Below, piece after piece: positions 1 to 8,974 of a DNA stretch of 52,049 nt (the first letter of the stretch is position 1; each line of letters opens with the position of its first letter). A program made the position numbers and the translations under genes. The notes below the pieces were generated by a model that worked only from the letters and a program-made list of their open reading frames with translations, was not told where the DNA came from and made no database searches. The DNA lies in the NCBI GenBank assembly GCA_017442875.1, contig JAFSPN010000030.1, positions 1 to 52,049 of the forward strand, read 5' to 3'. Source of the stretch: Bacilli bacterium (GTDB lineage: Bacteria > Bacillota_I > Bacilli_A > RFN20 > CAG-826).

Positions 1-246
1 ATAGATGTTGAATAGTTCTAATTCATCCGCTACTAAACCTGTTTCTTCAAACAATTCTCTTTTCGCAGTTACTATGACCTCTTCCGCCATATCAACTGTG
101 CCACCTGGAAAGTCTAGATAACCGTCATCCGCTCTTTCTTCAATAAGAATCTCGTTTTGTTCATTAAAAAGGATGACCACAGCGTGGGCCAATAACATTG
201 GTTCATGGCCAATTACTTTTCTCACTTTTTTAATGTAATCTTCCAT
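1..246 (-). CDS. NUDIX hydrolase, N-terminal part (runs off the left edge)
   Basis: Translating the minus strand from the ATG at 246 gives 82 residues before the window ends, so the C-terminus is missing. A complete Nudix box is visible at about residues 48-70: GGTVDMAEE, seven residues on the REL-EETGL part, matching G-x5-E-x7-R-E-x2-E-E-x-G. This motif binds the metal and hydrolyses a nucleoside diphosphate linked to another group. The start codon lies one base after the manA stop, so it is the last visible gene of the sugar operon. The context suggests a nucleotide-sugar or housekeeping pyrophosphatase, but the family does not fix the substrate. Confidence 0.85.
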   Translation of the reverse strand, partial: MEDYIKKVRKVIGHEPMLLAHAVVILFNEQNEILIEERADDGYLDFPGGTVDMAEEVIVTAKRELFEETGLVADELELFNIY

Positions 247-247
247 A

Positions 248-1153
248 TTATCGAACCGAAGATATAACTACCTTACCCTTGCCTTTAATGACGCATTTCT
301 TTTGATAAGGTAAAAAGAATGTATCGTATTGCGTAAATGAAATATCGTTAACTGTTCCATCCCCTTCTAAGAAAGTAAAAGATATAAATGATTTCTCATT
401 CGCGGATATTTCTAGTTCATTTTCAAAGCTTATTTCTTTAACGGTAAAATATTGGTTATCCGCTAATAACGATGAACCGCTTTTAACCATTTGATAACGA
501 TGATAATTGATTACTTCCAAGGCTTTTTTGATATGTAGTTCTCTTGGATGACCATATTGATCAACACGATTATAGTCATATAAACGATAAGTTAAATTAG
601 AGTTTTGTTGGATTTCAATGAGTCTAACGCCCTTACCAATCGCATGTATTGTACCAGGATTAATGATGAACGTATCGCCTGGTTTGACTTTAAAGAAGTT
701 AAGACAATCAAGAATTGTGCCTTCTTTAAGTGCTTTTTCAATATCTTGTTTTTGATAGTCTTTATTTAAACCAACATAAAGTCCACTACCTTCATCCGCG
801 GAAATGATATGCCACATTTCACTTTTGCCAAATGAGTTTTCGTATTTTAAAGCGTATTCATCACTCGGGTGAACTTGGACCGATAGATTTTCTTTCGCGT
901 CAATTAATTTGATAAGCAACGGAAAATATGGGAATCTTTCCATCACTGGTCCGATATCTTTATTTGTAATAGCTTGGTTAAGTAGTTTACCTTCATCTTT
1001 TCCAGAAGCGATAATTGAAGAATCGTTATCTCTTAAAGAAAGTTCCCAGCACTCACTAACTCTAGCAAGTCCTAGTCCTTTATTAAATTTCTGAAAGTAA
1101 TTACCACCCCAGATATAATCTTTAACCGCTGGTTTTAATTTAACTAATTCCAT
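248..1153 (-). CDS. manA: Mannose-6-phosphate isomerase, class I
   Basis: A 301-residue cytoplasmic zinc enzyme that interconverts mannose-6-phosphate and fructose-6-phosphate. The cupin zinc-site motifs are present: QVHPSDEY near residue 93, KSEMWHI near residue 111 and NPGTIHAIG near residue 166, together supplying the Gln, His, Glu and His ligands. A conserved N-terminal VKDYIWGG motif is also seen. The length of about 300 residues fits the short Gram-positive form. The gene lies two bases downstream of the phosphohexomutase gene and one base upstream of the NUDIX gene. With the GH130 phosphorylases upstream it completes a route from beta-mannosides to glycolysis. Confidence 0.93.
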   Translation of the reverse strand: MELVKLKPAVKDYIWGGNYFQKFNKGLGLARVSECWELSLRDNDSSIIASGKDEGKLLNQAITNKDIGPVMERFPYFPLLIKLIDAKENLSVQVHPSDEYALKYENSFGKSEMWHIISADEGSGLYVGLNKDYQKQDIEKALKEGTILDCLNFFKVKPGDTFIINPGTIHAIGKGVRLIEIQQNSNLTYRLYDYNRVDQYGHPRELHIKKALEVINYHRYQMVKSGSSLLADNQYFTVKEISFENELEISANEKSFISFTFLEGDGTVNDISFTQYDTFFLPYQKKCVIKGKGKVVISSVR

Positions 1154-1155
1154 AT

Positions 1156-2835
1156 TTATTTAATAAAACTATTGAATAGTTCCTTCAATTCATCAATTCT
1201 ATTTTGTCCATTAGCGAAGAAATAGATCTTTAGTTTTGGTTCGGTACCACTTGGCCTAATCGTTATCGTGGAATGATCGTTTAAGAAGAACTTCACGACA
1301 TCGCTCTTTGGAAGATTAGTGGCTTCTTTTCTATCGCTATAATGAATATAGCCTTCTTTATAATCGCCAATATGGTCGATACCTTTAATTTCTTTTTTAA
1401 TGTCTTCGCTTCTAAACTTTGCCATTAAGTCTTTGATCCTTTGCATACCTTCAACACCCGGGAATTCAAATGTTAATAGGAGCGTTTTAAAATCACCATA
1501 TTTTTTATATAAAGCATTTAATCTATCTAACAAAGTTAAACCTTGTTTCTTTAAATGATTAGCCACTTCACAAACAAGCATCACTGCGTTAACCGCGTCT
1601 TTGTCTCTAACATCGGTATTAGTGAGATAACCACAAGACTCCTCAAAACCTAATAAATAGTCGTTTTGAGCGTTTTTCTCTTCTAAGAAGAGTATTTGTT
1701 CACCGATGTATTTAAAACCCGTTAAAACGTCGATTACACGCACATTAAAGTCTTTAGCCATAATAGAGGCCATATCGCTAGAAACAATTGTTTTTACTAA
1801 GACGGGATTGTTTGGTAATTTGCCTTGTTCTTTTTTAGCGTGATAGACCGCATCAAATAATAATATTCCTACTTCATTACCCGTTAAGATTCTGGCGTTG
1901 CCATTATCATTAACAACCACACCACATCGATCGCTATCTGGATCGGTCGCTACGAGAATATCGGCGTTTTCCCTTAGCAAGTTATCAATACCTAGTTTTA
2001 ACGCTTCGTGGATTTCAGGGTTTGGATATGGACAGGTTGGAAAATTACCATCAGGCATTTCTTGTTCTTTGACCAATTTAACATTTTTAAAACCATCTTT
2101 TTCTAATATGGTTGTCACGCATCTACGACCCGCGCCATTGAGAGGGGTATAAATCACATTTAATGTTTTTTCTTCTTGATAGATTGATTGCTTTAAAGTG
2201 CTATTCATATAAGCATCAAAACAATCTTGTCCAATAATGATGATGTCACCTTTTTTAACCAGTTCGTCATAATTGCCCACTTTGACATCATTGAACATGT
2301 CTAAAGCAAGTATTTCGTTTAAGATAGCGCCCGCTAGAGCGTCAGTGCATTGACAGCCATCGGGGCCATAGACTTTATAACCGTTATAAATCTTTGGATT
2401 ATGGCTAGCGGTAACCACTACGCCTGCTTGACATTTATAGTAACGGGTAGCAAAAGAGAGGGAGGGTGTAGGCATTAATTCCGAAAACAGGTATACTTTA
2501 ATGCCATTACTCGCCAATGTAGAAGCGGTTTCCTTAGCGAATTCATCGCTGTGGTTACGACTATCATACGCAATAGCGACACTCGCACCTTTTTGCCTTT
2601 TGTTTAAAAAGTTAGCTAAACCTTGCGTGGCCCTTCTAATAATGAAGCGGTTCATTCTATTTGTGCCCACTTCTATAACACCACGTAAGCCACCAGTGCC
2701 GAATTCTAAATCACGATAAAATCGATCTTTAATTTTGTTATCGTCATCTTTAATTAATAACAGCTCGTCTTTTTCTTCTTTGGATAGAAGAGAAGAATTT
2801 AGCCATTCTTGATATATGCTGTAATAATCTCTCAT
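1156..2835 (-). CDS. Phosphoglucomutase/phosphomannomutase (alpha-D-phosphohexomutase)
   Basis: A 559-residue cytoplasmic alpha-D-phosphohexomutase with all four signatures: the phosphoserine loop TASHNPKIYNG (about residue 143), the metal loop DPDSDRCG (about 300), the sugar-binding loop GFEESCGY (about 400) and the phosphate-binding loop RPSGTEPK near the C-terminus. The length and sequence style match the PgcA/ManB-type enzymes of Bacillota, which can act on glucose- and mannose-phosphates. I infer the physiological substrate here to be mannose-1-phosphate, because GH130 phosphorylases lie upstream and ManA directly downstream. The 14-base gap to the ABC ATPase gene suggests co-transcription. 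Confidence 0.93.
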   Translation of the reverse strand: MRDYYSIYQEWLNSSLLSKEEKDELLLIKDDDNKIKDRFYRDLEFGTGGLRGVIEVGTNRMNRFIIRRATQGLANFLNKRQKGASVAIAYDSRNHSDEFAKETASTLASNGIKVYLFSELMPTPSLSFATRYYKCQAGVVVTASHNPKIYNGYKVYGPDGCQCTDALAGAILNEILALDMFNDVKVGNYDELVKKGDIIIIGQDCFDAYMNSTLKQSIYQEEKTLNVIYTPLNGAGRRCVTTILEKDGFKNVKLVKEQEMPDGNFPTCPYPNPEIHEALKLGIDNLLRENADILVATDPDSDRCGVVVNDNGNARILTGNEVGILLFDAVYHAKKEQGKLPNNPVLVKTIVSSDMASIMAKDFNVRVIDVLTGFKYIGEQILFLEEKNAQNDYLLGFEESCGYLTNTDVRDKDAVNAVMLVCEVANHLKKQGLTLLDRLNALYKKYGDFKTLLLTFEFPGVEGMQRIKDLMAKFRSEDIKKEIKGIDHIGDYKEGYIHYSDRKEATNLPKSDVVKFFLNDHSTITIRPSGTEPKLKIYFFANGQNRIDELKELFNSFIK

Positions 2836-2849
2836 CTTTATTACCTCAA

Positions 2850-4736
2850 TTACTTAATTGATTTTAATTCAAAAGCCTCTCTTGGTACATATAATTCAAA
2901 CTTAGGCATTTTATAAACTGAGAAGTTATTGCCAATGACAAATGAACAATACTTTTCAAAGTTTCCAACTTGGACATATGCTAATAATTTATTACCTAGA
3001 ACATCTTCGTCATAAGCGGATACTTTGATTTTATTAGATGGGATATCCATTACTGGATTTTCTAACTTATCGTTTTTCTTAAGCATCTTATTTGGGAATA
3101 ATGGCAACAATTTATCTTGTTTAAAAACGATTTCATATTCACCGTTTTCTAAGCCTTCTTCAGGATACGTTAATGTAAAGCCACTCACTTTAACTTTCAT
3201 TTGTCCTTTAACGGTATTAACACTAGCAATACCTTTATTTGGATACACGACTTCACGGGAATTGGTTTTGTTATGGTCTTTATCATAGATATTGATTCTT
3301 TGATATGGGAAATATAAAGCGACTTCTTTACCAAGTTTAACTTCTTCGTCGTTTTTCACTTTCATCGCAAAGTATCCTTCGACACCTTTAAGGGAGAAAT
3401 AAACGGCTTGGTAATCAGTCTTTTGCTCGACGAATTCAAATTTCGCCATCACCGTTAAAGCGTTAGGCGTTTCTTCTTCGCTAATGTAGTCTGGTTTAAT
3501 CGCTAAATAGACTTCATTATTAAATGAAGCGTCTAATAAATGGCTAGCGTATTCTTCATCAAGAGATAATTCTTGTTGACCCATTGATATAACGCCATCT
3601 TTAATAACAACAGGAATTTCATCTTCTGAAGGAATACCCATAATGGCTTTATGTGTCATAGCATCAAATAGATAGACATGATTCATATCAAAGTCTAATT
3701 TGGTTTCCTCGTTAGCGTGAATCTTGCTATTAAATGGAATCTTAATAATGAATTGTTCTTTTCTATTTTCCATCTTGCAGTAAAGGATTGATTCATCACC
3801 TAAATGTTCCACAACATCAATAAAGGCTTTTAAATTACCTGCGTTTGGATGGACGTGTTCAGGTCTAATACCTAACAAGACCTTCTCACCGATATATTTT
3901 TTGTTCGCTAATTGTTTGGCTTTGATATCTGGGAAAGAAACGATCATATCGTCGCGATCATTTAATTTTGCTTTTAAAGTTTTACCGTCCATAAATAACT
4001 CTGCATCGACGATGTTCATCTGTGGAGAACCTAAGAATGTGGCGACAAATAAGTTACACGGATCTTCAAATAAGGTGATAGGTGTATCAGCTTGTTGGAT
4101 AAAACCATCTTTCATAACAACAATTCGATTGCCCATGGTCATAGCTTCAGTTTGGTCGTGAGTAACGTAGATAAAGGTTGTTTCTAATTTTTCATGGAGT
4201 TTAGTAATTTCACTACGCATGGAAACACGTAATTTAGCGTCTAAGTTAGATAAAGGTTCGTCTAAAAGGAAGACTTTAGGATGTCTAACGATTGTTCTAC
4301 CTAAGGCCACTCTTTGTCTTTGACCACCAGAAAGGGCTTTTGGTTTACGCGATAATAATTCTGAGATCTCAAGAATTTCCGCTGCGGCCTTCACTCTTTT
4401 ATCAATTTCATCTTTTGGAGTATGTCTAAGTTTTAAGCCAAAAGCCATGTTCTCATACACAGTCATATGCGGGTAAAGAGCATAGCTTTGGAAAACCATC
4501 GCGATATCTCTATTCTTTGGTTCAACTTCATTCATGAGCTCACCATCGATATAAAGTTGGCCAGCGGTAATATCTTCTAAGCCGGCAATCATTCTTAATG
4601 TCGTGGATTTACCACATCCAGAAGGACCAACGAAAACAACGAATTCCTTATCTCTGATATTCAAATCAAAATCGTTAACCGCACGTACGCTTCCTTCATA
4701 AACCTTATAAACGTGTCTGAGTGTTACATCTGCCAT
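2850..4736 (-). CDS. Sugar ABC transporter ATP-binding protein (MsmK/UgpC type) with long C-terminal extension
   Basis: The N-terminal 235 residues are a complete ABC ATPase: Walker A GPSGCGKST, Q-loop FQSYALYPHMT, signature LSGGQRQRVALGR, Walker B with DEPLSNLDA, and the switch His in THDQTEAM. A TOBE/OB region follows with the segment LGIRPEHVHP. MsmK, MalK and UgpC proteins end near residue 370, but this one has 628 residues. The extra part contains a second segment, LAIKPDYISEEE, that resembles the first, suggesting tandem duplicated TOBE units. It probably energises the permease pair encoded at 14920-16774 and may serve other sugar permeases too, as MsmK does. The regulatory role of the extension is unknown. 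Confidence 0.92.
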   Translation of the reverse strand: MADVTLRHVYKVYEGSVRAVNDFDLNIRDKEFVVFVGPSGCGKSTTLRMIAGLEDITAGQLYIDGELMNEVEPKNRDIAMVFQSYALYPHMTVYENMAFGLKLRHTPKDEIDKRVKAAAEILEISELLSRKPKALSGGQRQRVALGRTIVRHPKVFLLDEPLSNLDAKLRVSMRSEITKLHEKLETTFIYVTHDQTEAMTMGNRIVVMKDGFIQQADTPITLFEDPCNLFVATFLGSPQMNIVDAELFMDGKTLKAKLNDRDDMIVSFPDIKAKQLANKKYIGEKVLLGIRPEHVHPNAGNLKAFIDVVEHLGDESILYCKMENRKEQFIIKIPFNSKIHANEETKLDFDMNHVYLFDAMTHKAIMGIPSEDEIPVVIKDGVISMGQQELSLDEEYASHLLDASFNNEVYLAIKPDYISEEETPNALTVMAKFEFVEQKTDYQAVYFSLKGVEGYFAMKVKNDEEVKLGKEVALYFPYQRINIYDKDHNKTNSREVVYPNKGIASVNTVKGQMKVKVSGFTLTYPEEGLENGEYEIVFKQDKLLPLFPNKMLKKNDKLENPVMDIPSNKIKVSAYDEDVLGNKLLAYVQVGNFEKYCSFVIGNNFSVYKMPKFELYVPREAFELKSIK

Positions 4737-4740
4737 AAAA

Positions 4741-5598
4741 TTAGGCCTCCTTATCCTCTAACTTTTTATATAAACCCTTACCGACCATGTCAGGGTAATG
4801 TTCTTTGTTAATATATTTATCAAACGCTGAATGAGATATCAGTGTATATAAAATGATGACTACACTATTTAAGATAGCAAATAAGAACATGCCAATCGCT
4901 AATGTAATCATATTGAAACAACAAAGCGTGAAGACCGCTCCTGTTGAAAGAATGAATAAAACAATCACTTTCCAATTTAATAATCCTAAGAAACAAAATG
5001 AATTTTTTAATGTGGCAAATATGCCATTCGAATAATAAACATCTTGTGTAAGGTTTAACGCGACGACCATACCAAACACCAAGAATAAAAGAATCAAAGC
5101 GCCGATACCGACACCGCACCAAATAGGAGAAGCAGGCGAATAAATATATAGATAACTACCACCCACCACTAATCCGAATAAGAATAAGCCGAATAACAAG
5201 CCGTTTAAAACAGCGCGTTTCCAGTTATCTTTGATGCCGTTGAAGAAATCAACCGCAACAGAGATACCATCTTGCCACACCATCTTTTTAGCGACATAGA
5301 AGGCACCGGCAAAACCAAGGAAGCCAATCATCATACAAGGCACCATAATGGCCATTGAATAAAAGACCCAAGAAAACAAATCTTCGCTCTTACCACTAGC
5401 GATAGCCATCGATTCTAAATAGTTGAATAAGAATAAATCAACCGCTAATGGGATGAAAAACATAAAAACATAACAAGATAAAACAAACATCGTCATCTTG
5501 CGATTTTTAAGCAAATCAAAGAAGGCTTCCTTTCGATTGTGAGGAAGGTTTCTAATCGCTTCGCTATCGGTGATATGTTTTTCTGTTCTTTTAAACAT
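4741..5598 (-). CDS. Polytopic membrane protein, YesL/DUF624-like
   Basis: A membrane protein of 285 residues with about six hydrophobic segments. Its layout, with an N-terminal segment around VLSCYVFMFFIPLAVDLFLF and a central LNLTQDVYYSNG-type loop, resembles the YesL/DUF624 proteins often found beside LplB-type sugar transporters; I hold that family call loosely. I chose the ATG at 5598 rather than the upstream one at 5610. It overlaps the stop of the preceding gene as TAATG, and a GGGGGA ribosome binding site lies about six bases before it. It is the last of three membrane genes between the SGNH esterase and the ATPase. Its role is unknown. Confidence 0.7.
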   Translation of the reverse strand: MFKRTEKHITDSEAIRNLPHNRKEAFFDLLKNRKMTMFVLSCYVFMFFIPLAVDLFLFNYLESMAIASGKSEDLFSWVFYSMAIMVPCMMIGFLGFAGAFYVAKKMVWQDGISVAVDFFNGIKDNWKRAVLNGLLFGLFLFGLVVGGSYLYIYSPASPIWCGVGIGALILLFLVFGMVVALNLTQDVYYSNGIFATLKNSFCFLGLLNWKVIVLFILSTGAVFTLCCFNMITLAIGMFLFAILNSVVIILYTLISHSAFDKYINKEHYPDMVGKGLYKKLEDKEA

Positions 5599-6197
5599 TA
5601 GATCCCCCATTCTTTGACTAGAGTTAAGGCGTTATCGTGTTCAGCGTTTTGTTTTTTGGAATATTGACCGATATTTTCGCTTCTGAAATTAAATAACATA
5701 TAGCAATCTTCTTCTGGTAAGGTCATATACTCTTTAACTTTTTCCTTATCCACTTTAATGCCGTATTTGACATCGTCTTGCTGATATAGCGTATAGCCTT
5801 GATATGATGTTGCAATTAATTCGTCAGATAAACCTAACGCGAATGATGATAATTTGAGATTATCTAACTTACTAGTATTGATAATCAGTACATCAGCGGA
5901 ATTATAGCCCGCTGTGGTGAGTTTGGTATAGAAGCTACCTTCATTTGGATTAGCGGATATGCAAGAGACGCTTTTTAACTCTTTATCTTTATATTTATCC
6001 AACATATCATCGCTCAATTTACTTGCGTCTGTGTACTCGCCCGCGATAAAGAAAGTAAATGTTTTATAAGCGGGTGTACGATGAGCGACACCGAAGATGA
6101 AATTAAGGGCAAACACCGCGATGACTCCTGTTACTAAATATATCGGCCACGTGTATTTGATAACCGTTTTAATTCTCGTTTTCTTAACGGCGTTCAT
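5598..6197 (-). CDS. Single-pass membrane protein of unknown function
   Basis: A 199-residue protein with one strong membrane segment at about residues 18-38, after a Lys/Arg-rich start (KKTRIK). The remaining 160 residues should therefore lie outside the membrane. I recognise no catalytic motif. The gene overlaps its upstream neighbour by four bases (ATGA) and overlaps the start of its downstream neighbour through TAATG, so translation of all three membrane genes is probably coupled. The conserved spacing suggests a three-part membrane complex tied to the sugar locus, but this is inference from position only. Confidence 0.7.
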   Translation of the reverse strand: MNAVKKTRIKTVIKYTWPIYLVTGVIAVFALNFIFGVAHRTPAYKTFTFFIAGEYTDASKLSDDMLDKYKDKELKSVSCISANPNEGSFYTKLTTAGYNSADVLIINTSKLDNLKLSSFALGLSDELIATSYQGYTLYQQDDVKYGIKVDKEKVKEYMTLPEEDCYMLFNFRSENIGQYSKKQNAEHDNALTLVKEWGI

Positions 6198-6682
6198 GCG
6201 TGCTTCTCCGCTTTAATGATGATGCGTTGATAAGTTGTAATTGTTAGCTTATCTTCTTCTTGATAATTGAGGTCGTCAAGCGTGTAAATGATTTTGTCTC
6301 TTTCTCCAAGAGTGGATAAATATCTCACAAAAACGGGATAGACATATAAACCGTTAACATAACACAGTTCATCACTCTTTCTAATGAAGATGACTTCATC
6401 AGTTGGTTGAATACCACTTTGATAACCTCTGAAATACTGATATCGAGCGTTTATATCGCTATAGACATTACTGATGAAGAATATCATGAACCAGATAAAT
6501 AGCACTGTTATAATACTGGAAATGATGAAATTAACAATATATTCTTCTCCCGCTAGAGCGACTAATAAAACATCGGCGATAATCACGGCTGTGAGGATAA
6601 GGGAGAACAATAAAGACGATCTAAAGATTTTAGACTTAGCTTTTATGTACTCCCCATTAACATCGACACAGTAATTATTCAT
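6194..6682 (-). CDS. Small membrane protein with two TM segments, unknown function
   Basis: A 162-residue protein with two adjacent membrane segments at about residues 23-75 and a C-terminal soluble part of about 85 residues that contains FIRKSDELCYVNGLYVYP. I recognise no family. Its start overlaps the last base of the SGNH esterase stop codon, and its end overlaps the next gene by four bases. It is thus embedded in the mannan operon and is probably co-translated with the single-pass and YesL-like proteins downstream. A PH-like or sensory role is possible, but nothing in the sequence proves it. Confidence 0.65.
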   Translation of the reverse strand: MNNYCVDVNGEYIKAKSKIFRSSLLFSLILTAVIIADVLLVALAGEEYIVNFIISSIITVLFIWFMIFFISNVYSDINARYQYFRGYQSGIQPTDEVIFIRKSDELCYVNGLYVYPVFVRYLSTLGERDKIIYTLDDLNYQEEDKLTITTYQRIIIKAEKHA

Positions 6683-7950
6683 TATTGATTTTCTAATCCT
6701 TTGACAATTGATTCCCTAATAATGCCACCCCAGATGACATAGCCATAATGCGATAAGTGTAAACCATCTGTTCTAAAGTAAGCGGCATTTGGTTCGCCAT
6801 TTTCTTTAAGTAAAGCGGTACCTGGATTGATGAGAGTTAACCATTGGTTGTTCTTTTGATATTCCACCACGTTTGCATTTACCGTATTAATAGTGTTGAA
6901 ATAGCCTTTAAAACCTGGAATAAGGTTCATCATGATATATTGCACCTTTGTATCTGGTAAAGCTTCATGAGTGTGATCAAAGAAATTCTTTAAGTTGTTC
7001 CAAATTGTACCAGCGTCTTGTTTAGAGTTAATAACGTTATTGATGCCAACATAATAGACCACCATTTTTGGTTTATATGGGAACACTAATCTTTGATTGA
7101 GTTTGGTGTCCCATTCTTCGATGGTCGTGCCACCGATACCATGATTATAAGAAACGATTGGATTTAAATCTTGTTTTGAAGATTCCCAGAATTCAATCGA
7201 AGATGAACCCGCTAACATGACGTGATGAATATCTTCTTCAAGGGCTTTATCTTCGTATTTCTTAGCCTTTGATTCATAATTTGTATTACCAACGACATAG
7301 TCACCAGAAGCATCAAGAACGGTAATTGTTTGGACGTTATCACCACATGTCACTGTAATCTTATTAGAAGCATATGTAGCGGTAATGCTCTTACTAGCTT
7401 TGACTTTATATTCCATCAAAGGAAGAACATTATCTTTATTAGCGTCTAATTTAAGAAGAGCGCTTCTTGTTACTCTTACAACGTTAGAGGTGATCTTAAA
7501 ATACATCACTGAATTAATAACGTAATCCGTTGTAGCGCTTTCTTCTAAGACAGTTGATGGAGGTGTATAAGGTGGTTCTGGTTCCACTTCGGCTGCAGTA
7601 ACACCCCACTTAGCGAAAAGTCTAAGGTTATCAGAAACTTTATCGCTTTCAAAATTCCAAACGGTTTCGCATTCTTCTTCTAAATACCAACCTTGGAATT
7701 CATAGTTCTTTCTAACTGGATCAACTGGTTTATTAACCAAAGCATCTTTTTCAACGAGAACAGTTTGATAGAGTAAATTATTACCTCTACCTTTTGTGCC
7801 GTTAGAAAGAGTAAAATCTTCTCTTAAATAATTGTTAAAGAAGTCAACGCGGTAACCAAGAAAACCCTCATCATTTTTAATGGGAGCGATAGTCGCACTT
7901 ATGCATGATAAGGATAAGGCCACAAGACCTAATAATTTGATGTTTTTCAT
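6682..7950 (-). CDS. Secreted SGNH/GDSL hydrolase with an InlB-type repeat (probable glycan O-acetylesterase)
   Basis: About 422 residues. An N-terminal hydrophobic segment (LLGLVALSLSCISA) suggests export. It is followed by an InlB/Flg_new-type beta repeat ending in LRLFAKW, and then a C-terminal SGNH esterase domain. Catalytic blocks are visible: GSSSIEFW (nucleophile Ser), GIGGTTIEEW (Gly), GINN (Asn) and DGLHLSHYG (Asp and His). I start it at 7950, not 7959, because that ATG overlaps the stop of the upstream GH130 gene as ATGA and has GGAGG about ten bases ahead. Deacetylation of mannan or another glycan is inferred from the neighbours. Confidence 0.82.
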   Translation of the reverse strand: MKNIKLLGLVALSLSCISATIAPIKNDEGFLGYRVDFFNNYLREDFTLSNGTKGRGNNLLYQTVLVEKDALVNKPVDPVRKNYEFQGWYLEEECETVWNFESDKVSDNLRLFAKWGVTAAEVEPEPPYTPPSTVLEESATTDYVINSVMYFKITSNVVRVTRSALLKLDANKDNVLPLMEYKVKASKSITATYASNKITVTCGDNVQTITVLDASGDYVVGNTNYESKAKKYEDKALEEDIHHVMLAGSSSIEFWESSKQDLNPIVSYNHGIGGTTIEEWDTKLNQRLVFPYKPKMVVYYVGINNVINSKQDAGTIWNNLKNFFDHTHEALPDTKVQYIMMNLIPGFKGYFNTINTVNANVVEYQKNNQWLTLINPGTALLKENGEPNAAYFRTDGLHLSHYGYVIWGGIIRESIVKGLENQ

Positions 7951-8963
7951 ACACGGCATTCCTCCTTTAAATAATTAAGAAGCTCATTTTCATCACATGT
8001 AGCGAGGCAGACAACTTTGTCTCCCGCACCATAATAGATGTATAAGGTGCCATCTTTAGGAACAACTGCGGTTGGGAAAACGCAACCATTGTAATAACCA
8101 TTAGTTTCGTATTCTTCTTCAGGTTCCATTAAGAAATCTTTGGTTCTAGCGATAATCATATAGGGGTTATTTAAATCTAATAGGATAGCGCCAACTCGAT
8201 AGGCATCATCTTTCGTGGATACACCATGATATAAGACAAGCCAACCATCTTTGGTTTTGATTGGAGGGGTACCCGCACCAATCTTTTTATCTTCCCAAGA
8301 TGTTTCACCTTGCATTAATAATTTGTAATTATCCCAGTGTAATAAGTCATCACTTTCGCTTAACCAAATCGCTGGATTTTTATTTGAATAACCTTTGCCA
8401 CATCTTTCCATCGCTCTAGAAAGCATATAGAACTTGCCGTTTATCGTTTCAGGGAAGATGAAGACATCGCGGTCATCAAAATGCGAATCAGTCATTGGTC
8501 CAAGTTTTTTCCAATTTCTTAAATCTTTAGAAATCGCAAGATGGGTCAAAGTGTTGTTATACACTAAAACTTTTGGGCCAAATTCTGGTTGGAAACCATA
8601 ATATTCTTTATCTTCTCTCCAATATTGGCCTGGAGGGAATGGACGTGATGCATAGGTGAGGTAGAAATAACTACCCATCTTCACTAATCTTGGGTCTTCA
8701 CAACCACCGGCATCCAAACCATTTGGATCTGGATCAATTAATGGTTTATCTGATACACGGGTAAAGTTAATACCATCTTTAGAAGTGGCTAAACCTAAAT
8801 GAATGATGTGTGTTTTATCATTGCCAGCAGCACGATAAATCATATAGAAGGTTTGATCTTCTTCGTTATAGATCGCCGCGGGATTTAAAACGCATAATTC
8901 TTCCCATTGATTTTGGGGGTTAGGTTTTAAAATCGGATTATTTTTATATTTAACAAATTTCAT
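7947..8963 (-). CDS. GH130 beta-mannoside phosphorylase (first copy)
   Basis: A 338-residue cytoplasmic enzyme with no signal peptide and a five-bladed propeller pattern typical of glycoside hydrolase family 130. Family motifs include NPAAIY, LATSKDGINF, CEDPRLVKMG (the Asp of EDPR is the expected general acid), SESDDLLHWD and IGAGTPPIKTKDGWLVLYHG. GH130 enzymes phosphorolyse beta-mannosides to alpha-mannose-1-phosphate. The subfamily and acceptor (mannose, glucose or GlcNAc) cannot be fixed by eye. It differs clearly from the second GH130 at 16780-17763, so the two probably handle different oligosaccharides. The start lies eleven bases after the preceding lipoprotein gene. Confidence 0.9.
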   Translation of the reverse strand: MKFVKYKNNPILKPNPQNQWEELCVLNPAAIYNEEDQTFYMIYRAAGNDKTHIIHLGLATSKDGINFTRVSDKPLIDPDPNGLDAGGCEDPRLVKMGSYFYLTYASRPFPPGQYWREDKEYYGFQPEFGPKVLVYNNTLTHLAISKDLRNWKKLGPMTDSHFDDRDVFIFPETINGKFYMLSRAMERCGKGYSNKNPAIWLSESDDLLHWDNYKLLMQGETSWEDKKIGAGTPPIKTKDGWLVLYHGVSTKDDAYRVGAILLDLNNPYMIIARTKDFLMEPEEEYETNGYYNGCVFPTAVVPKDGTLYIYYGAGDKVVCLATCDENELLNYLKEECRV

Positions 8964-8974
8964 AACGCTCCCTC

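Noticed and set aside
4865..5122. Minus-strand ORF of 85 residues inside the YesL-like gene
   Set aside because: It lies in another frame of a clear membrane gene, has no ribosome binding site and no family features.
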